Part shown: piece by piece, positions 34,491 through 47,096 of the stretch
How positions within the stretch are numbered: position 1 is the first letter of the stretch
Layout of the letters: each line of letters begins with the position of its first letter
From: Protula sp. h YS-2021
Taxonomy: Eukaryota; Annelida; Polychaeta; Sabellida; Serpulidae
Length of the DNA stretch: 64,000 nucleotides
Assembly: GCA_949752745.1 (NCBI GenBank)
Contig: OX457027.1
Location: 60,910,859-60,974,858, forward strand
Reading direction: 5' to 3'
Notes under the pieces: generated by a model
What the model was told of the DNA's origin: nothing
Database searches by the model: none
The model's input: the letters and a program-made list of their open reading frames with translations, nothing else
Made by a program: the position numbers and the translations under genes

Positions 34491-35367
34491 GTGCTCTGGG
34501 TGAATAGTTCCCTTGGCAAAGGTTCTCACCTCCGTTATATAAGCCCTATACCGTGAGGTAATCCCTGGTCGAAGGGTGAGAACTTTTAGCACGGAGAAAT
34601 TGGGTAAATATTTGCAATGTAACTAACACCTTGAGCAAACAATGTGCCACGAACTGGCTGCATATTTGCAACTTTCACATGCAACACAACTTTTCTGTTG
34701 CATACCTTTAATACATATACTTCAGATGTACATTTTATGCACATGCAAATTTAAGTCATTTTTTATATTTTAATATTTACAGTAAAAGCTCTTGGTGTCA
34801 AACTGATAAGCTTTTTCACGAATCGAAGGATTTAAGAAAAGTTTATTGATAAGGATGCTTCTATTTCGATTCGATTCGTAATGTTGGAGCACGTTTTTTT
34901 ATGAATCCATATCTGTTGTTTCATCTGCTAAATGTGTGAGGTATAATTAACTTCATATATTTGTCGTATAACAATTGTGTAATTTATTTAATCTGATCCC
35001 AGGATGAATAGGGTGTTTTTAGTGCTACTCAAAAACCGAGGGATCAGTTTTAAGGTGAATCCTATTGGGATCTAATTTCCAAATTAATCAAATGCCATCG
35101 ACGTAATCTTTGCTAATCCTGAATGGGATGCTTCAGTTTCAATGCCCTAGAAAATGGAACGGAGATGGAATTTTAAATCAAATCCACATCTTGTAGCTAC
35201 GTGTATATATATAAAAAATCTGAGAATGGTATGTAAAAGAAAAGAAAATGGTGTGTAAAAAAACTTAGGGAAAACTATTTGTCCGGGGGGAACTATCTGC
35301 CCACACCATACTCGTTCTGGAATGCCGGTGAGAACTTTACGTCCGGTGAGAACTATTCGCCCTGAAC
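34491..35367 (+). mobile_element. 0.88 kb TIR element flanked by CCGG, copy B only
   Basis: The left end is TGCTCTGGGTGAATAGTTC and the right end is GAACTATTCGCCCTGAACA, imperfect terminal inverted repeats of about 19 bp. Both are bordered by CCGG, and copy A shows a single CCGG at the empty site (about 6796), giving a 4-bp target duplication. CCGG-type duplications with TG-starting ends recall Ginger1-class elements, but that assignment is inference. There is no coding capacity, so it is a MITE. Confidence 0.75.
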
Positions 35368-35718
35368 ACCGGCCTACGCAAAAATTCATGAAATTTATTG
35401 AGCATCAGGATGTTTTTTTAAACCGAGGAAATGGCACAATATTTTGTATCTTGTTTTTGTTGTTGTGCTTTTCATCAGGTAATTGTAATTAAATTTCGTA
35501 AGTTCTCATCAAGTGCAAGTCTACAATAAATGAATCCTTTATTCAAGAATACAGTGAAAATCCGCAGGTCCGGACACAATCGATAAAGATACAACTGAAT
35601 ATACTGGGCATTTTTCAGCCTTTTTTATTTTCTGTTCATTTTTATTATGAAGAAACCTTAATAAACTGGACACTTAACTATTCCGTACGTGCGGACATGC
35701 CGCCTTTTCCTCCCTTCC

Positions 35719-36449
35719 TCTGTCTCTCTCACTATGTCAGGAAGGACTCCGGCTACTTGATCGTGACTTATATCTACTGCTATCGTGCTTGCTCTGCTTC
35801 ATCTCTGTACAGTAGGCCCTAGCGGAGGACAGAGAGGGTGCAGCTACCAATGATGATGCTGCCCATGAGCTTCTCTAATATGATTTTTTGACGTGTTTCG
35901 CAACAGGTGCTGGTGTCGTCTGCCCAGTGCTGCTGTGGTGCAATTGAGGTCGGGGCTCTATAGCCATTTTACGTAACAGGGCTGGACGGTGTGATCTGTC
36001 ATGGAATGCTCTGTTAACATGAAATTCTGTTTGAAAAGCGATGCTAACTGACCTTGAAACATCAGCGTTTGTTGTTGCAGAGCAAATCTTGCGATGGCCT
36101 GAAGATTAGGTTTCGGCCTGTAACCCAGCAACGACTGGCCTTGTGGAGACAGAGATGGCGGCGAAAAGATTGAGTGGCCGTGATTGACGTTACTTGATGC
36201 TTAGCCGCCTCTTTCGTCGCTTGAACTATTGACTGTTGCAATGATAGCTGTAATTCTTGTGCTGGTGAATTTGTTTTTGCATAGTTTCTTCCTTGATGGG
36301 TATTTGATGCGTATGGTTGCCATCGACACACTATCCGCACATGATCCCAGCGTTTTTATATTTTTCCACCCTCTAGACGATTCATTGACACAGTTGACAC
36401 ACATGCTTGCAGTTGATTCCTCACCTATGAAGCGTACGAGTTAATACAG
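35719..36449 (-). pseudogene. Left half of the split unidentified coding-like unit (copy B)
   Basis: Counterpart of about 9990-10915. Shorter than in A and broken by stops; small conserved pieces such as PSRKKLCKNKFTSTRITAII remain (about 36230-36310). It is separated from its other half by the long-TIR element that follows. Confidence 0.35.
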
Positions 36450-38551
36450 ATGTTAGAGCCCATCTGCGAATCCAGCCCATCTGCAGACTGGCTTGGCCCA
36501 ACTAAGAATCCCCAGTTTGGCTGGCCCATCTGCAGATGGGCAGCCCAACTGCGGATCATGAAAATACATTTTTCCTGGCCCATCTGCAGATGGGCTTAGC
36601 CCATCTGGGAATTTTATGTTCTTCCATTTTATGATATTTTATTGAACTTTTTGTCATTTTTTTGTGTTCTTTTTAATTAATTAATGAAGCTTCAAACTCA
36701 GCACAATAGAAAAGTGCTCTTCAACTAGTAATAAAATTAAACTGACATTTTTATACAATAATCTGCACGTTTTTTAAAATCCTATAAAACTACAAGAACT
36801 GATCTCTAATTAAAATCACCAGTTGCAATTAAACATCAAATTTGCTAGCATTACTATGCCGTTACTGATTCAGTTGCACTTTGAATCATTACAAATACCA
36901 GGTACAAAGTCGATTGATTTCAATTTAAAACAAAACCCGTACATACAAAGTTGCAATTAAACACCGCAGTTGCAATTAAATTATGACATTGGTCATTTTC
37001 TCAAATATGACATCAGTCATTTTTAACAATCCGTGTTCAACATTCTATGAGAATGCGTGGCATTCGCAAAATGAATGCTGATGGAAATGTGGGTAGGGCT
37101 GAATATGGGATATTCTCGGCAAGATGTTTTCTCGGATGAATGTGGTTCTGTTCACATGGATCTTGGCCATTCAACACAGTCTTGGCAAATGCAATTGCAA
37201 ATACCCCACAAACACTACCATTTGTCTGGCGATGGACATTCATGACATACAACTTCATTTTCTTTGCATCAGTGTCCATGAATTTCGAAATCAGCACTTT
37301 GGTTTCGGGAGATGGCTTCCTGCACAAGGAGTCATAAATGGCTACCGTGTTCCAATCTTGCCCAATATTTGATATAGTAAACCAGTGATTCCTGTTGACG
37401 TGGAGAATTTGCACAAATTCAGATGTCGGAATATTTCAAGAGTTGTTCTGTTGGAGAATCGTGTCCTGGAGTCCGTCGACGCCAGGATGTTCTTTCTGTA
37501 AAATGTCGTTAATTACACGCATGTGAAGGTCAGTTAACCACCCATTCTGGCGGGTCAGTACCCGAACTTCTCCATCGGCGAGCGATGCTGTTCGAGGGGA
37601 CTCTTCCTCAGGGTCATTGTTGGAATTGGAACAAGTGTTTGCTGGGTGGAAATGGGTAGAAAAAGAAATTCGATTGCGGCGACATGAGCATTTTGATGTT
37701 TTACAGGCTCCGTTACACCCACAGGAATTCTTGGTGAACTGAGTTGGAGAGTTTTGCTTTCTGGCTGCAGATCGAAGTTTGTTCTCGGACGATATCATTG
37801 GTGGCGTGGTCCACTTGGGGTCAACTTTCTAATCCGGAGTTTGCAAATACTGAACTATCTCGTCATATCGCTCATCAGAGATCATAGTGGAACGCCCATT
37901 CTCTAGCACTTTTCTAGTGCTTTCGTTTAAAATTTTTCTTCTTCCATATCATTCATTTTGAGTAAGTTAATTGGTATGAAAAACCTAATACTATTGCGAA
38001 ATCGAAATTGCAATTATGTTCTATTCATATACATTACAAGTATCTTAACAGTAAAATAGAATTGCAAGTGAAAATTCCACAATAGATCATACGCGCTTCT
38101 TATGCATTAATCACTGGAAAATAAATCCACGAACACAACAGTCTTAACAGGGAAATCAAATTGCAATTGAAAATCCTAAAATAGATCATACGCGCCCCTT
38201 GTTCATCAATCATTGTAAAATAAATGCAATCGACATTTCAACAACAGTAGACTAAACACCGGATCAAAACCTGGAGTAAATCACGCAATCACTTTATGCA
38301 ACAAGGGATGTCTGTTATCGTTATTTTCAAAGGACATACAAAAAATGACAAAAAGTGCAATAAAATATCATAAAAGCGAAGAATATAAAATTTCCAGATG
38401 GGCTAAGCCCATCTGCAGATTTACCAGGAAAAATGGATTTTCATGATCCGCAGTTGGGCTGCCCATCTGCAGATGGGCAGCCCAACTGGGGATTCTTATT
38501 TGGGCCAAGCCCATCTGCAGATGGGCTGGATTCGCAGATTGGCTCTAACAT
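36450..38551 (-). mobile_element. 2.1 kb DNA transposon with about 225-bp TIRs and palindromic subrepeats, copy B only
   Basis: The ends are perfect starts of an inverted repeat (TGTTAGAGCC at 36451, GGCTCTAACA ending at 38550). The arms match over about 36451-36675 and 38325-38550. The 16-bp palindrome CCCATCTGCAGATGGG recurs in the arms at 36525, 36579, 38462 and 38510, with partial copies between. The matching site in copy A (about 10915-10925) is uninterrupted. No clear target duplication is seen. The interior codes the CXC and Ulp1-like remnants described next and no transposase, so it is non-autonomous. A link to the KDZ (Kyakuja-Dileera-Zisupton) group, known to carry CXC and Ulp1 domains, is inference. 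Confidence 0.85.
37037..37798 (-). pseudogene. CXC-motif plus Ulp1-like cysteine protease gene carried by the transposon, one nonsense codon
   Basis: Minus strand, single frame. 37798-37439 begins MISSENKLRS and holds a Cys-rich CXC-type patch (CGCNGACKTSKCSCRRNR). It stops at an in-frame TGA (37436-37438). The same frame reopens and continues to 37037 with a Ulp1/C48-like core: ILHVNRNHWFTISNI (around the His), IYDSL, and QTNGSVCGVFAIAFA (Gln and catalytic Cys). In the family the His, Asp, Gln and Cys make up the active site of SUMO/ubiquitin-like proteases. The single TGA and absence of the N-terminal part suggest a decaying gene inside a non-autonomous element. The domain call is confident; present activity is unlikely. 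Confidence 0.7.
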
Positions 38552-39010
38552 AGACAAAAATCATGTGAGTCTTCCTTCAATCCAGTGTGCCCACACTTAA
38601 CCTTCTTTACTATGGCCGGAGATGCTTGTCTGCAACAGAGTAATAGCTTGTTATTAAATATGCTTGGCCATACAGTGACACTCTTCACATACTATGGTGC
38701 CACAAGGAGATGATGTTGTGTTCCCTACATCCCTATTTGGGACCCATCAACTTATTTTCTAATCATACAAAAGCTAGAGAGTGCATCCACAACCCAACGG
38801 CGTTTCCTATATGTTCTACGTTCTGGCTTAAGGAAGCGCGGGAACCTGGCCACAGCTCAACCGGTAATATTTTCATAACCCGGCATTTAAGGGTGTTAAG
38901 AATTGCGACAAGTAGAGTAGTGCATCTTCTGCCCGCGCTGAAAATGTTGGAAATGCTGCGAAATCTGAGGAAAACATGAAACTTGAATTGTGCTTAGACG
39001 AAAACTTATT
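38552..39010 (-). pseudogene. Right half of the split unidentified coding-like unit (copy B)
   Basis: Counterpart of about 10925-11370. The start of the Cys/His-rich patch is recognisable (CRQASPAMVKKVKCGHTG, about 38585-38640) and then runs into the transposon end, so the gene-like unit is disrupted here. Confidence 0.4.
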
Positions 39011-39336
39011 TAACTGTAATTTCCAAACCCTTGCTGTGATAGACGAAAAATTAGGCTTAAATTCATTGAGAAGATCTGTAGATAAATTCAGATGACTGAT
39101 CCCTCCAGAACTCTTAAACATTCACCAAACTTTCATTCGCACAAATAAACACTGCCCTGTGCAAATATATTGCGTAGGCGCCACTGCAAAAAAAAAAAAA
39201 AACAAAAAAAAATGTTTCTAACTACAGGCAGCACATCGGGTTCATTCCTAGACTGCAACGAACGCCAGGGGTGAATTGGTTAATTACTAAAACTACATGA
39301 TCATTGAATGTCTCTGATCTGTTTTCCTTGGTTGAT

Positions 39337-39342
39337 TTTATT
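39337..39342 (-). terminator. Candidate poly(A) signal of SLC23 copy B
   Basis: AATAAA on the minus strand about 240 nt past the copy B stop codon, in the same context as 11722-11727 in copy A. Confidence 0.4.
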
Positions 39343-39578
39343 ACTTTAGTGATATCACACCAATATGGGGTTATTTTCTCTTAACAATAACAAAAAGCTT
39401 CTTGTGGGCGTAAAGTTGACATTTGGGGAGTAAATTGATGAATTACCCATACGCAGATTACAAGGCAGTTGACGAAATTCTTTTAAGAATCAAAGCTCTT
39501 TGTAGGAACAAAATCGGGTGTTACTAAATCAACTTTCATTAAACGAACAAATACGTAATGACGCTGCTGCAAGCATGT

Positions 39579-40393
39579 CTACAGCTGTGAAGTTTCATTT
39601 ATTGTGTCATCCTCGGTATTAATTCTCTTCTTAACCACTGCGCTGTTATTATCTCCCGACAACACTGTCTCTGTTGCATCTCCTAATTTTCCGTCATCCA
39701 TCGGTTCTACTGATGCGGACGTTTCATTTAAGGAACAACATTTACAGCAGTTGTAGTTTTCTTCACTAAAATATAAGGAAAAAGTGGTTACTTTGCATGT
39801 AGATACTTTTGAAAACCCACAAAAATCATCTGTAAATTGTTTCTACAGAGTAAATATCTGCCTTCATTAGACATAACAAATTGATTAGCAATCGGAAGTT
39901 TGTTGTATTTAAAAAACAATAATATTTCTACTTATTATGTGAAAATCAATTTCTAACTATACCAATTCCAGACTGGTCACCATATTAAAGTATAGGATAA
40001 GCTGTTATCAAAAAAGTTTCCGTTTTGTATCTTTTTGATTACCACATGCACAATGCATTGATGTTAGATGATTGCTACATCTGCCACATACCTATAGCTG
40101 GGCATAAATGGTAGATATGAGCAGCATGGTGATCTCTCTTCACATGCTGTCATAAATGAAAGATCATATGTTGACATTAAGTGTGTTGCTGACTCATCAT
40201 CAGACGTTAATACAGTTTCTGCAGTCCTTGGGCTATTAAAGCTAATCAGTCCTCGTTCTTCCTTTGTACCTAAACAACGAAAGGGAAACTTACATTTGTT
40301 TCATCTGATCAAATGATACGGAAAGTCAAGATGCTAAAACTGCTATTTTATAAAATCTTATCAGAAGCTTTGATTTTATGTGTTTTGCATTAC

Positions 40394-40490
<97 letters not shown>

Positions 40491-43400
40491 CATGTATAAA
40501 GATAACATGTATATCTCTTTTTTGTCAGTTTAACATACATAATGTATTGTTAGTGATAAAATATTTGTTACTAACTCTAAACATTTACTGTTAGTGTCTC
40601 ACTGCCACCCTGGAAGCATGTTACAGAATTCAACATTCATTTCTTACCGGGAAGCAAATTGTCTAGTGTAAATCCAATGGCGCCTCCCACAAGCATGCCG
40701 GTGCTTAACAGAATTGTGAGTACATTATCTAAGTCCGCGTTACCTACAAAAAAGAAATAATCAAACACAAAGATCTGGATATATGGATGCCCTTTTCATA
40801 TTTATTGATTATTCAGTTCGATTAGTGATATCAAGAAATAATTCTTCGTCTCAAAAATCCAGTTGTGATATCAAGAATTAATTTTTTGTTTCCAAAATTG
40901 CACTTTTGATTTCTCTCAATATAGGTAAGATCTCAACAATTATTTTTTTGTATCTTTATAATTTAAAGATATATAAATTTGAATTTTTTACAGATCAGAG
41001 GTTCAACTCTTGACACCGAAAATAATCCGGAATATACAAATTAAAAATTACAAATATAAACTGATGATATCTATATTGATTTATTGATACATTTAATTAT
41101 TTTTGTTATCAAAATTAACATTAAATGTTAAAGAGACATTCCGTATAAATACATCTTATCAGACTCATTTCCACTTGTAGATTAACATTTCATGACAAGG
41201 GTGTGTGCAATGAAAATGAAGAAATTACAGAGCAGGCGTGTCTTTTGTGGCTTTATTTAAATTTTGTTTCAAATTTTTGCTCATAATAAGTAAAAATAAA
41301 AAAAATAAACATATTGATACCTGTTTGGATGGCACCTGGGTTGTCATTGAGCCAGAATGGCAGCATCATACCAAACATAAAGGCTATTGCAAGTATCATT
41401 TGATTCCTGGTTGACTGCATGTCTACATGGTGAACGTTTGATAAGGCAACTGATATAACCATTCCTGATTAAACAAATGCCATGTGTGAATTGCTAACAT
41501 AGGTATTGATCTGTGTCAAAAGTTCTTATAACTATTTCTGATGAATGAAGGTTAATGTTAATAATTTAAACGTATGCAGAGAGACTGTAACCGTTTCCAA
41601 ATTATTAAATTGTATATTTTGGTGTAACCAGCATTCTTTATACTTGATTTTGTGAAAAAATATAACAACCATAAATAATGTTTTAGTTAATGATCTGCTT
41701 CATTTTAGATGCACTGTGTATTTTATTTGAATGCACAAACAACCATACCTAATCCAACAACTGAGAGACCTCCCAAAATCGGATCGGGAATAATTGCTAG
41801 GGCTGCACCAAATTTTCCAAATAATCCTAACACGATTAGAATTATGGACATAATTTCCCATACCCAACGGCTTGCCACCTAGAAAGTCATACACAACGAA
41901 ATGGCAAAACTACAAAGCATAGAAGTAAGATGTTTCTTAAAAGTATATACAAAATATCAGTTTCTGAAAGGAAACCGTGCGATAAAGAGATTTTAAATGG
42001 ATTTGATAGATACCAGAGACGGTATATTTTATCAACAATAAGTCGTTATTATCAATTAAGCTATCTAAGTATAATAATCTCAAACTGTTTTCATATTTTA
42101 AAATATTTTACAGATATTTCACAGACATAGAAAGATATTTTGCATGACGTACTCCAGTGAGACTTATGAAACCGATTGTGCCACTGTATGATGTTGTAGC
42201 ATGAGCAACACCTAATGCTCCAGATAAAAAACTTGCAATGCCTTCCATAGCTATACCCCGGTTAACTGCATGCTTAGGGGGTGGTGGCAACTGGCACATG
42301 TCTGCTGTTGCATAATAATCACCAACACTTTCTATGATCGACGCTATCACAGCGGCTGACATTCCCGTGAATACTCCAAAAGAAAACTCAATACCACCCA
42401 TTTTTCCTTTATAGATTAAAACAAACAAAACTAAAATGAGCAAGAGCAATAATTAATCTAAAATGCAAATGCAAACTTAGCATCTATAAATTTTATACAA
42501 AGTCTACTGAAAGGATAAATTTAAAATAAAGTACGTAAATTGCCACCTGGATATGGTACAATAAACCAGCTTGCTTCTTTGAGTACATCAATTTTGGCAT
42601 CCGTTCTTGCATAATTTGGTTCATCTGTTGTAGAAGGAGGAAACACGTCTGTCACTGTAAATATGTAGCTGAGTAACCAGGCAATGGTTATCGCAAACAC
42701 GTGCTGGAGGACAAAATTAGGGATATTTTGACATTAATATACAAAAGTTAAGAAATGCATATTAAACATAAATGCAAAGTTGATCGAAAAATAGGCTAAC
42801 CGTAATACAACTCAAACACAGTTATTTAGAAAAAAAGTTATGGTGGATGCTTGCTCTTTTTAACGTTGTGTACACCAAGCTGTTTGGTTAAAAACAGGAG
42901 CAACTGGATATACACATTGCTTAAAATAAATGTACATCCCGAAATGTTAGCAGTGGAGAATTTCGCTGTGCTCCATTTCGTGATTTGTGCACATGACAGA
43001 GTACGCTAGACCACATTTTTGATTGTAATAAGTCATAGAACTTAAATTATTTGCTGAAGCAAACAGCATTTTTTGTTTTGTGTGTCGATTGGTAAAAATA
43101 TTGTGTTATACATGCGAATGTTTTACTGTACATTAAAAAAACAATACTTATTAAAAGTTTGGTTACTGATAAAGATACTTACAGGGTACAATTTAAATAT
43201 TCGAAATTTTTCATAAGAACAACCTTCATTTCTTGACCAGCATGGTAGCGGTACTCCGATGTTATCCATGCATATCGAGAAAATGACAATAAGGGCTACC
43301 GTTCTAAAATTAAATGTAATTTTCGAGATACTTTGATGGTACAAAAATAGATTAGTTTGTAAAACATCTGGGGCTTTGAGAGATATTAAGACATTAAGCA

Positions 43401-46400
43401 ATGTTAGAAACATCTGTAGCACTAGGTTATTTAATATCATAGTATTCAATTCAAGTATAACAAACTTGTATCGATCATAAAATAAAGATTGCTGATTAAA
43501 TGGCTCACAAAATAGCTATGCCCCACTGATGTTCCGCTCCCGCTGTAGCTGTTTCAAATAGTGTAAAACCAACGAGACCAACCGTTGGGATCACAGTAAG
43601 TGGGCCAATATAAGTCATTAGAAAACCCATCACTCCTGTGCATCCCAAAATTATCTGTATCGATGAAGCCGCCATCAAACTTCCTGCAATCTGATGGGTA
43701 AAAACTAAATGAAATTTTAGAGAAAACGTTACTAACAGAGAAGTAAAAATGTGAAGTAATAGATAAATTTATTTAATTAGGACGTGGCATATAATTTTTT
43801 ATGAAAGCTGATTAACCACCATAATGTTTTAAATAAAACTGATCCTTTATTTGATTTTGGCTTAGTTATTGATATTAGGTGGGTTGAGAAATCTGTCCTA
43901 CATGTTATGATTATTGATAGATAGATCTGAGCTAGGACAACAGCATAACACCTCAGGGTTAATATTTGAAATTGAAATAAAAAACTTCAACAAGGACACA
44001 GTTTCAAAACTGCAGTTAAGGTATGTTGAACGTATTGTTGTGAAAACGGAATTGCATATGAAGAAGTCACCAAGATTTTGCAATTTAAAACAAAATATTT
44101 CCCTGTCATTTGAAGTATCTGTTAAAGTAGCAATAACTTGTTTCTTTTCTGAACATATTGAACTTTGGTTGTTATAAAGTCCCCTTTGCCATATTTATCG
44201 CATTTGAAAGCATTATCTTAATGCTTTCCATGTATATTTGGGTAACCCTAAACAGATGAAGTAAAGGACAAAAGGTACAGGAATGAAGAATGACATAAAA
44301 AGACTATCATTATTGTACTCACGACACGAAGACGCGGCTCCCATGGTTTTTCACTATCTTCTGGCAAGTCTGTTGTTATATTACCTTTAAAGAGAAAAAA
44401 TAACAATGACTTTGATAACTATCACCACACAGTAAACAAATACTAGTAATTAAGCTTGCAAATTGTATGTGTTTTCTTCCTTTTTTATTTTTCAGTTTTC
44501 GTTTTTTATGAGTTTATTTTTTGGTTGTCTGTTTTACATGATTTCCAATAAGGATGATTGTTTCATGGGAAAATATTTTAAATTAGTATAAAATAAAAAA
44601 CTAATAGCTACTGCTATTACTTTCATATCACTTTATAATTAGATGGAAAATCCAGGTTTAGCGTAAGGAAATTTAAAACAAATTCCAAATGATAACATTT
44701 TCCAATTCATTTTCAAAAGACATTTTTTCACAAACCTTACGCAATATCTCTTCTATGTTATTAACGCATTCGAAAGAAAATAAATGTGAACACTAGTTTT
44801 ATCTAAAATATAAGTATCCATTTTATATGTCTAGAGGTCCGCGTACGAAAAAATGACAGAAAAAAACTAACATGCAGTTTTCATAGGCCAGATTGAATGG
44901 TGGCCCTCTATAAGCATATTCATAATGGGATCAGAAGTAAACAGTAAGCAAAAACACGTGTTTTCGGACTTGAAAGTGAAGAGAAATTGGTCAAAATCAA
45001 CTGCAACCGTCCTCAGAATCGATAAATGGGTTATTGCTGCGACGATATTTACAGCACGGAATCAAAACGAAACGTCATCTAATTACAAATGCCATATAAT
45101 TACGCCATTTGTGTATTTGTTGAACTGACAGAAATAGGAAGGAACGTTCGAAAGGGAGAAAATACTTGTTTATGAGGCGTACTTGTGAGGTTAGTTCTCA
45201 AACCACATAAGTTTAAGGCATATAAATTAAAGTGTATTATAACTGATGACAAAATGGAAGGCATTTTTGAAGGTAAATATTTATTTTCAAGGATAAATTG
45301 TTGGTAATTTTACACACGTCCTTCGGGTGATTTTGTGTGCATTGATTTGAAATTAATAAAGATATAACTAATATAATGCCGCGGCTAGAGGGGATTACGT
45401 CAGAAATAATCATTACACGTAGCAAATAAATACTTAATATTTATTTTCTTAAGGTCACAAACCGAGCCAAATATCAATGCTCGCTGACCGATTACGCGTC
45501 TCCATATCTGAGCATACTGAGTGCAAAAATAGTGCGTGGTAAAATTTTTTAGAATGACATAAAAATAGTAAAAGGAGGCATATAATAAAATTAATACATC
45601 ATTCTGAGTGCGTACGATACTGTTTTTTGCCTGAAGCCGTAGGTCCGTACCGTCCGTAGGCTGAAGGCAAAAGCATTACTATTATAATACCTCCTCCTTC
45701 TGCGTACTCTGGACACCTCCATTCTTCAGTGTTCATCATAGCAATAATTGGTGAGATAAACACCCCAGAGCTTCCTTGGACGATCGGAAGTCTTAATAAC
45801 AGAAATAGGAAATTTTAAGCTCAGGGTTGGCAGGTTGAGTTTAAACCAAATTAAGTAAATGGCAAGGTGGAACTCCGCGAAAGCATTTCTAGGAAATGTA
45901 CGGATTCAGGCGGTAAATATTTAGTTCAAACTCCTGGGCACAAAAAGCGCCACAGAGATACTGCGAAATTCCCATTTATACATATTTATCCCATCTTAGT
46001 TTCAATTATGTTTGTTTAGTGTCTTTTGAAGGATATTATTTGTGCATTGTGTATTGCACGTCACTTTTTAAGAATGCTGGGTTAGTGGGTCTTCTTGAAA
46101 CAACCGAACACTTTAATACTGCTATGAAACTCGTTTGCTGGAGCAGCTGTCGCCGAATAGTAGATTTGTATAGTCCTTCATGGTGTACAAGCTAGAAGCT
46201 TAAGTAATCCTAATGTGGGTTGCTGGAGCTGTCACCCTTTGGTCATGTTTTGCAAGTGATACTGGTTTACTGCGACAGTATCGAAAACAAAATAAAACAA
46301 AATTAAAACAAGTGGTGCAGGCTGTAAACAGCTCTTGGCACTGCCATCGCCACTTTGATAACGTGTTATTTATGTATTTTGATAACGTGTTATCTATGTA

Positions 46401-47041
46401 TATTCTCAATTTGATTGTTGAAATAAATTCGTATTTGAAGAGGTGTGTAAATAAACGGGTCGAACGCCAGAGAGGTCAACTAAAACTTTTGTTCTCTGTC
46501 TAAAGACTGAAAACACAAAGGTTTGTTTGCATGTTTTATAGTTAAACTTAAACTTAGGTTAAATTGAAATACAATTAAGTGCTGCAAAAATTACTTTTTC
46601 TAGCTAATTATTAAAGTTGTTTAAATAATCAAAAAGTCAAGATTTGTAATTTGCACAGGAATATTTGTGTTGTTTAAATGTACATTTCATTCTAAATCTC
46701 TAATTTCCTTTTTTTCTTAACTTCCAAATCACAGAAAATTTAACGAATCACAAATGATACCTTACACCTAACGCCGTCTGCAACAGACTTGCTACACCCA
46801 TCATAAACACACTAGCGCATAGTAGCTCAGCAAACAAAAGATCAGCTCCTTCCTGTCCTTCAGTGCAAAGTAGTCCGTGAATGATGTAGACCGTTACAAT
46901 CGTGCTCCCAATATTGGCAAGTATTTGCTATATTTGCAAAAAATAATTCAAAAGCGAAATAGGAAAACAGCAGGAACAAAAGAAACAAAAATAGTGACGA
47001 TAATAGCAACAACACTAAACATAATACTAACATTATCTGAC

Positions 47042-47096
<55 letters not shown>

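Noticed and set aside
40313..40594. Hydrophobic YIYIYI frames on both strands (also at 53529-53738 and 63468-63650)
   Set aside because: Pure (TA)n repeats read as alternating Tyr and Ile; no coding meaning.
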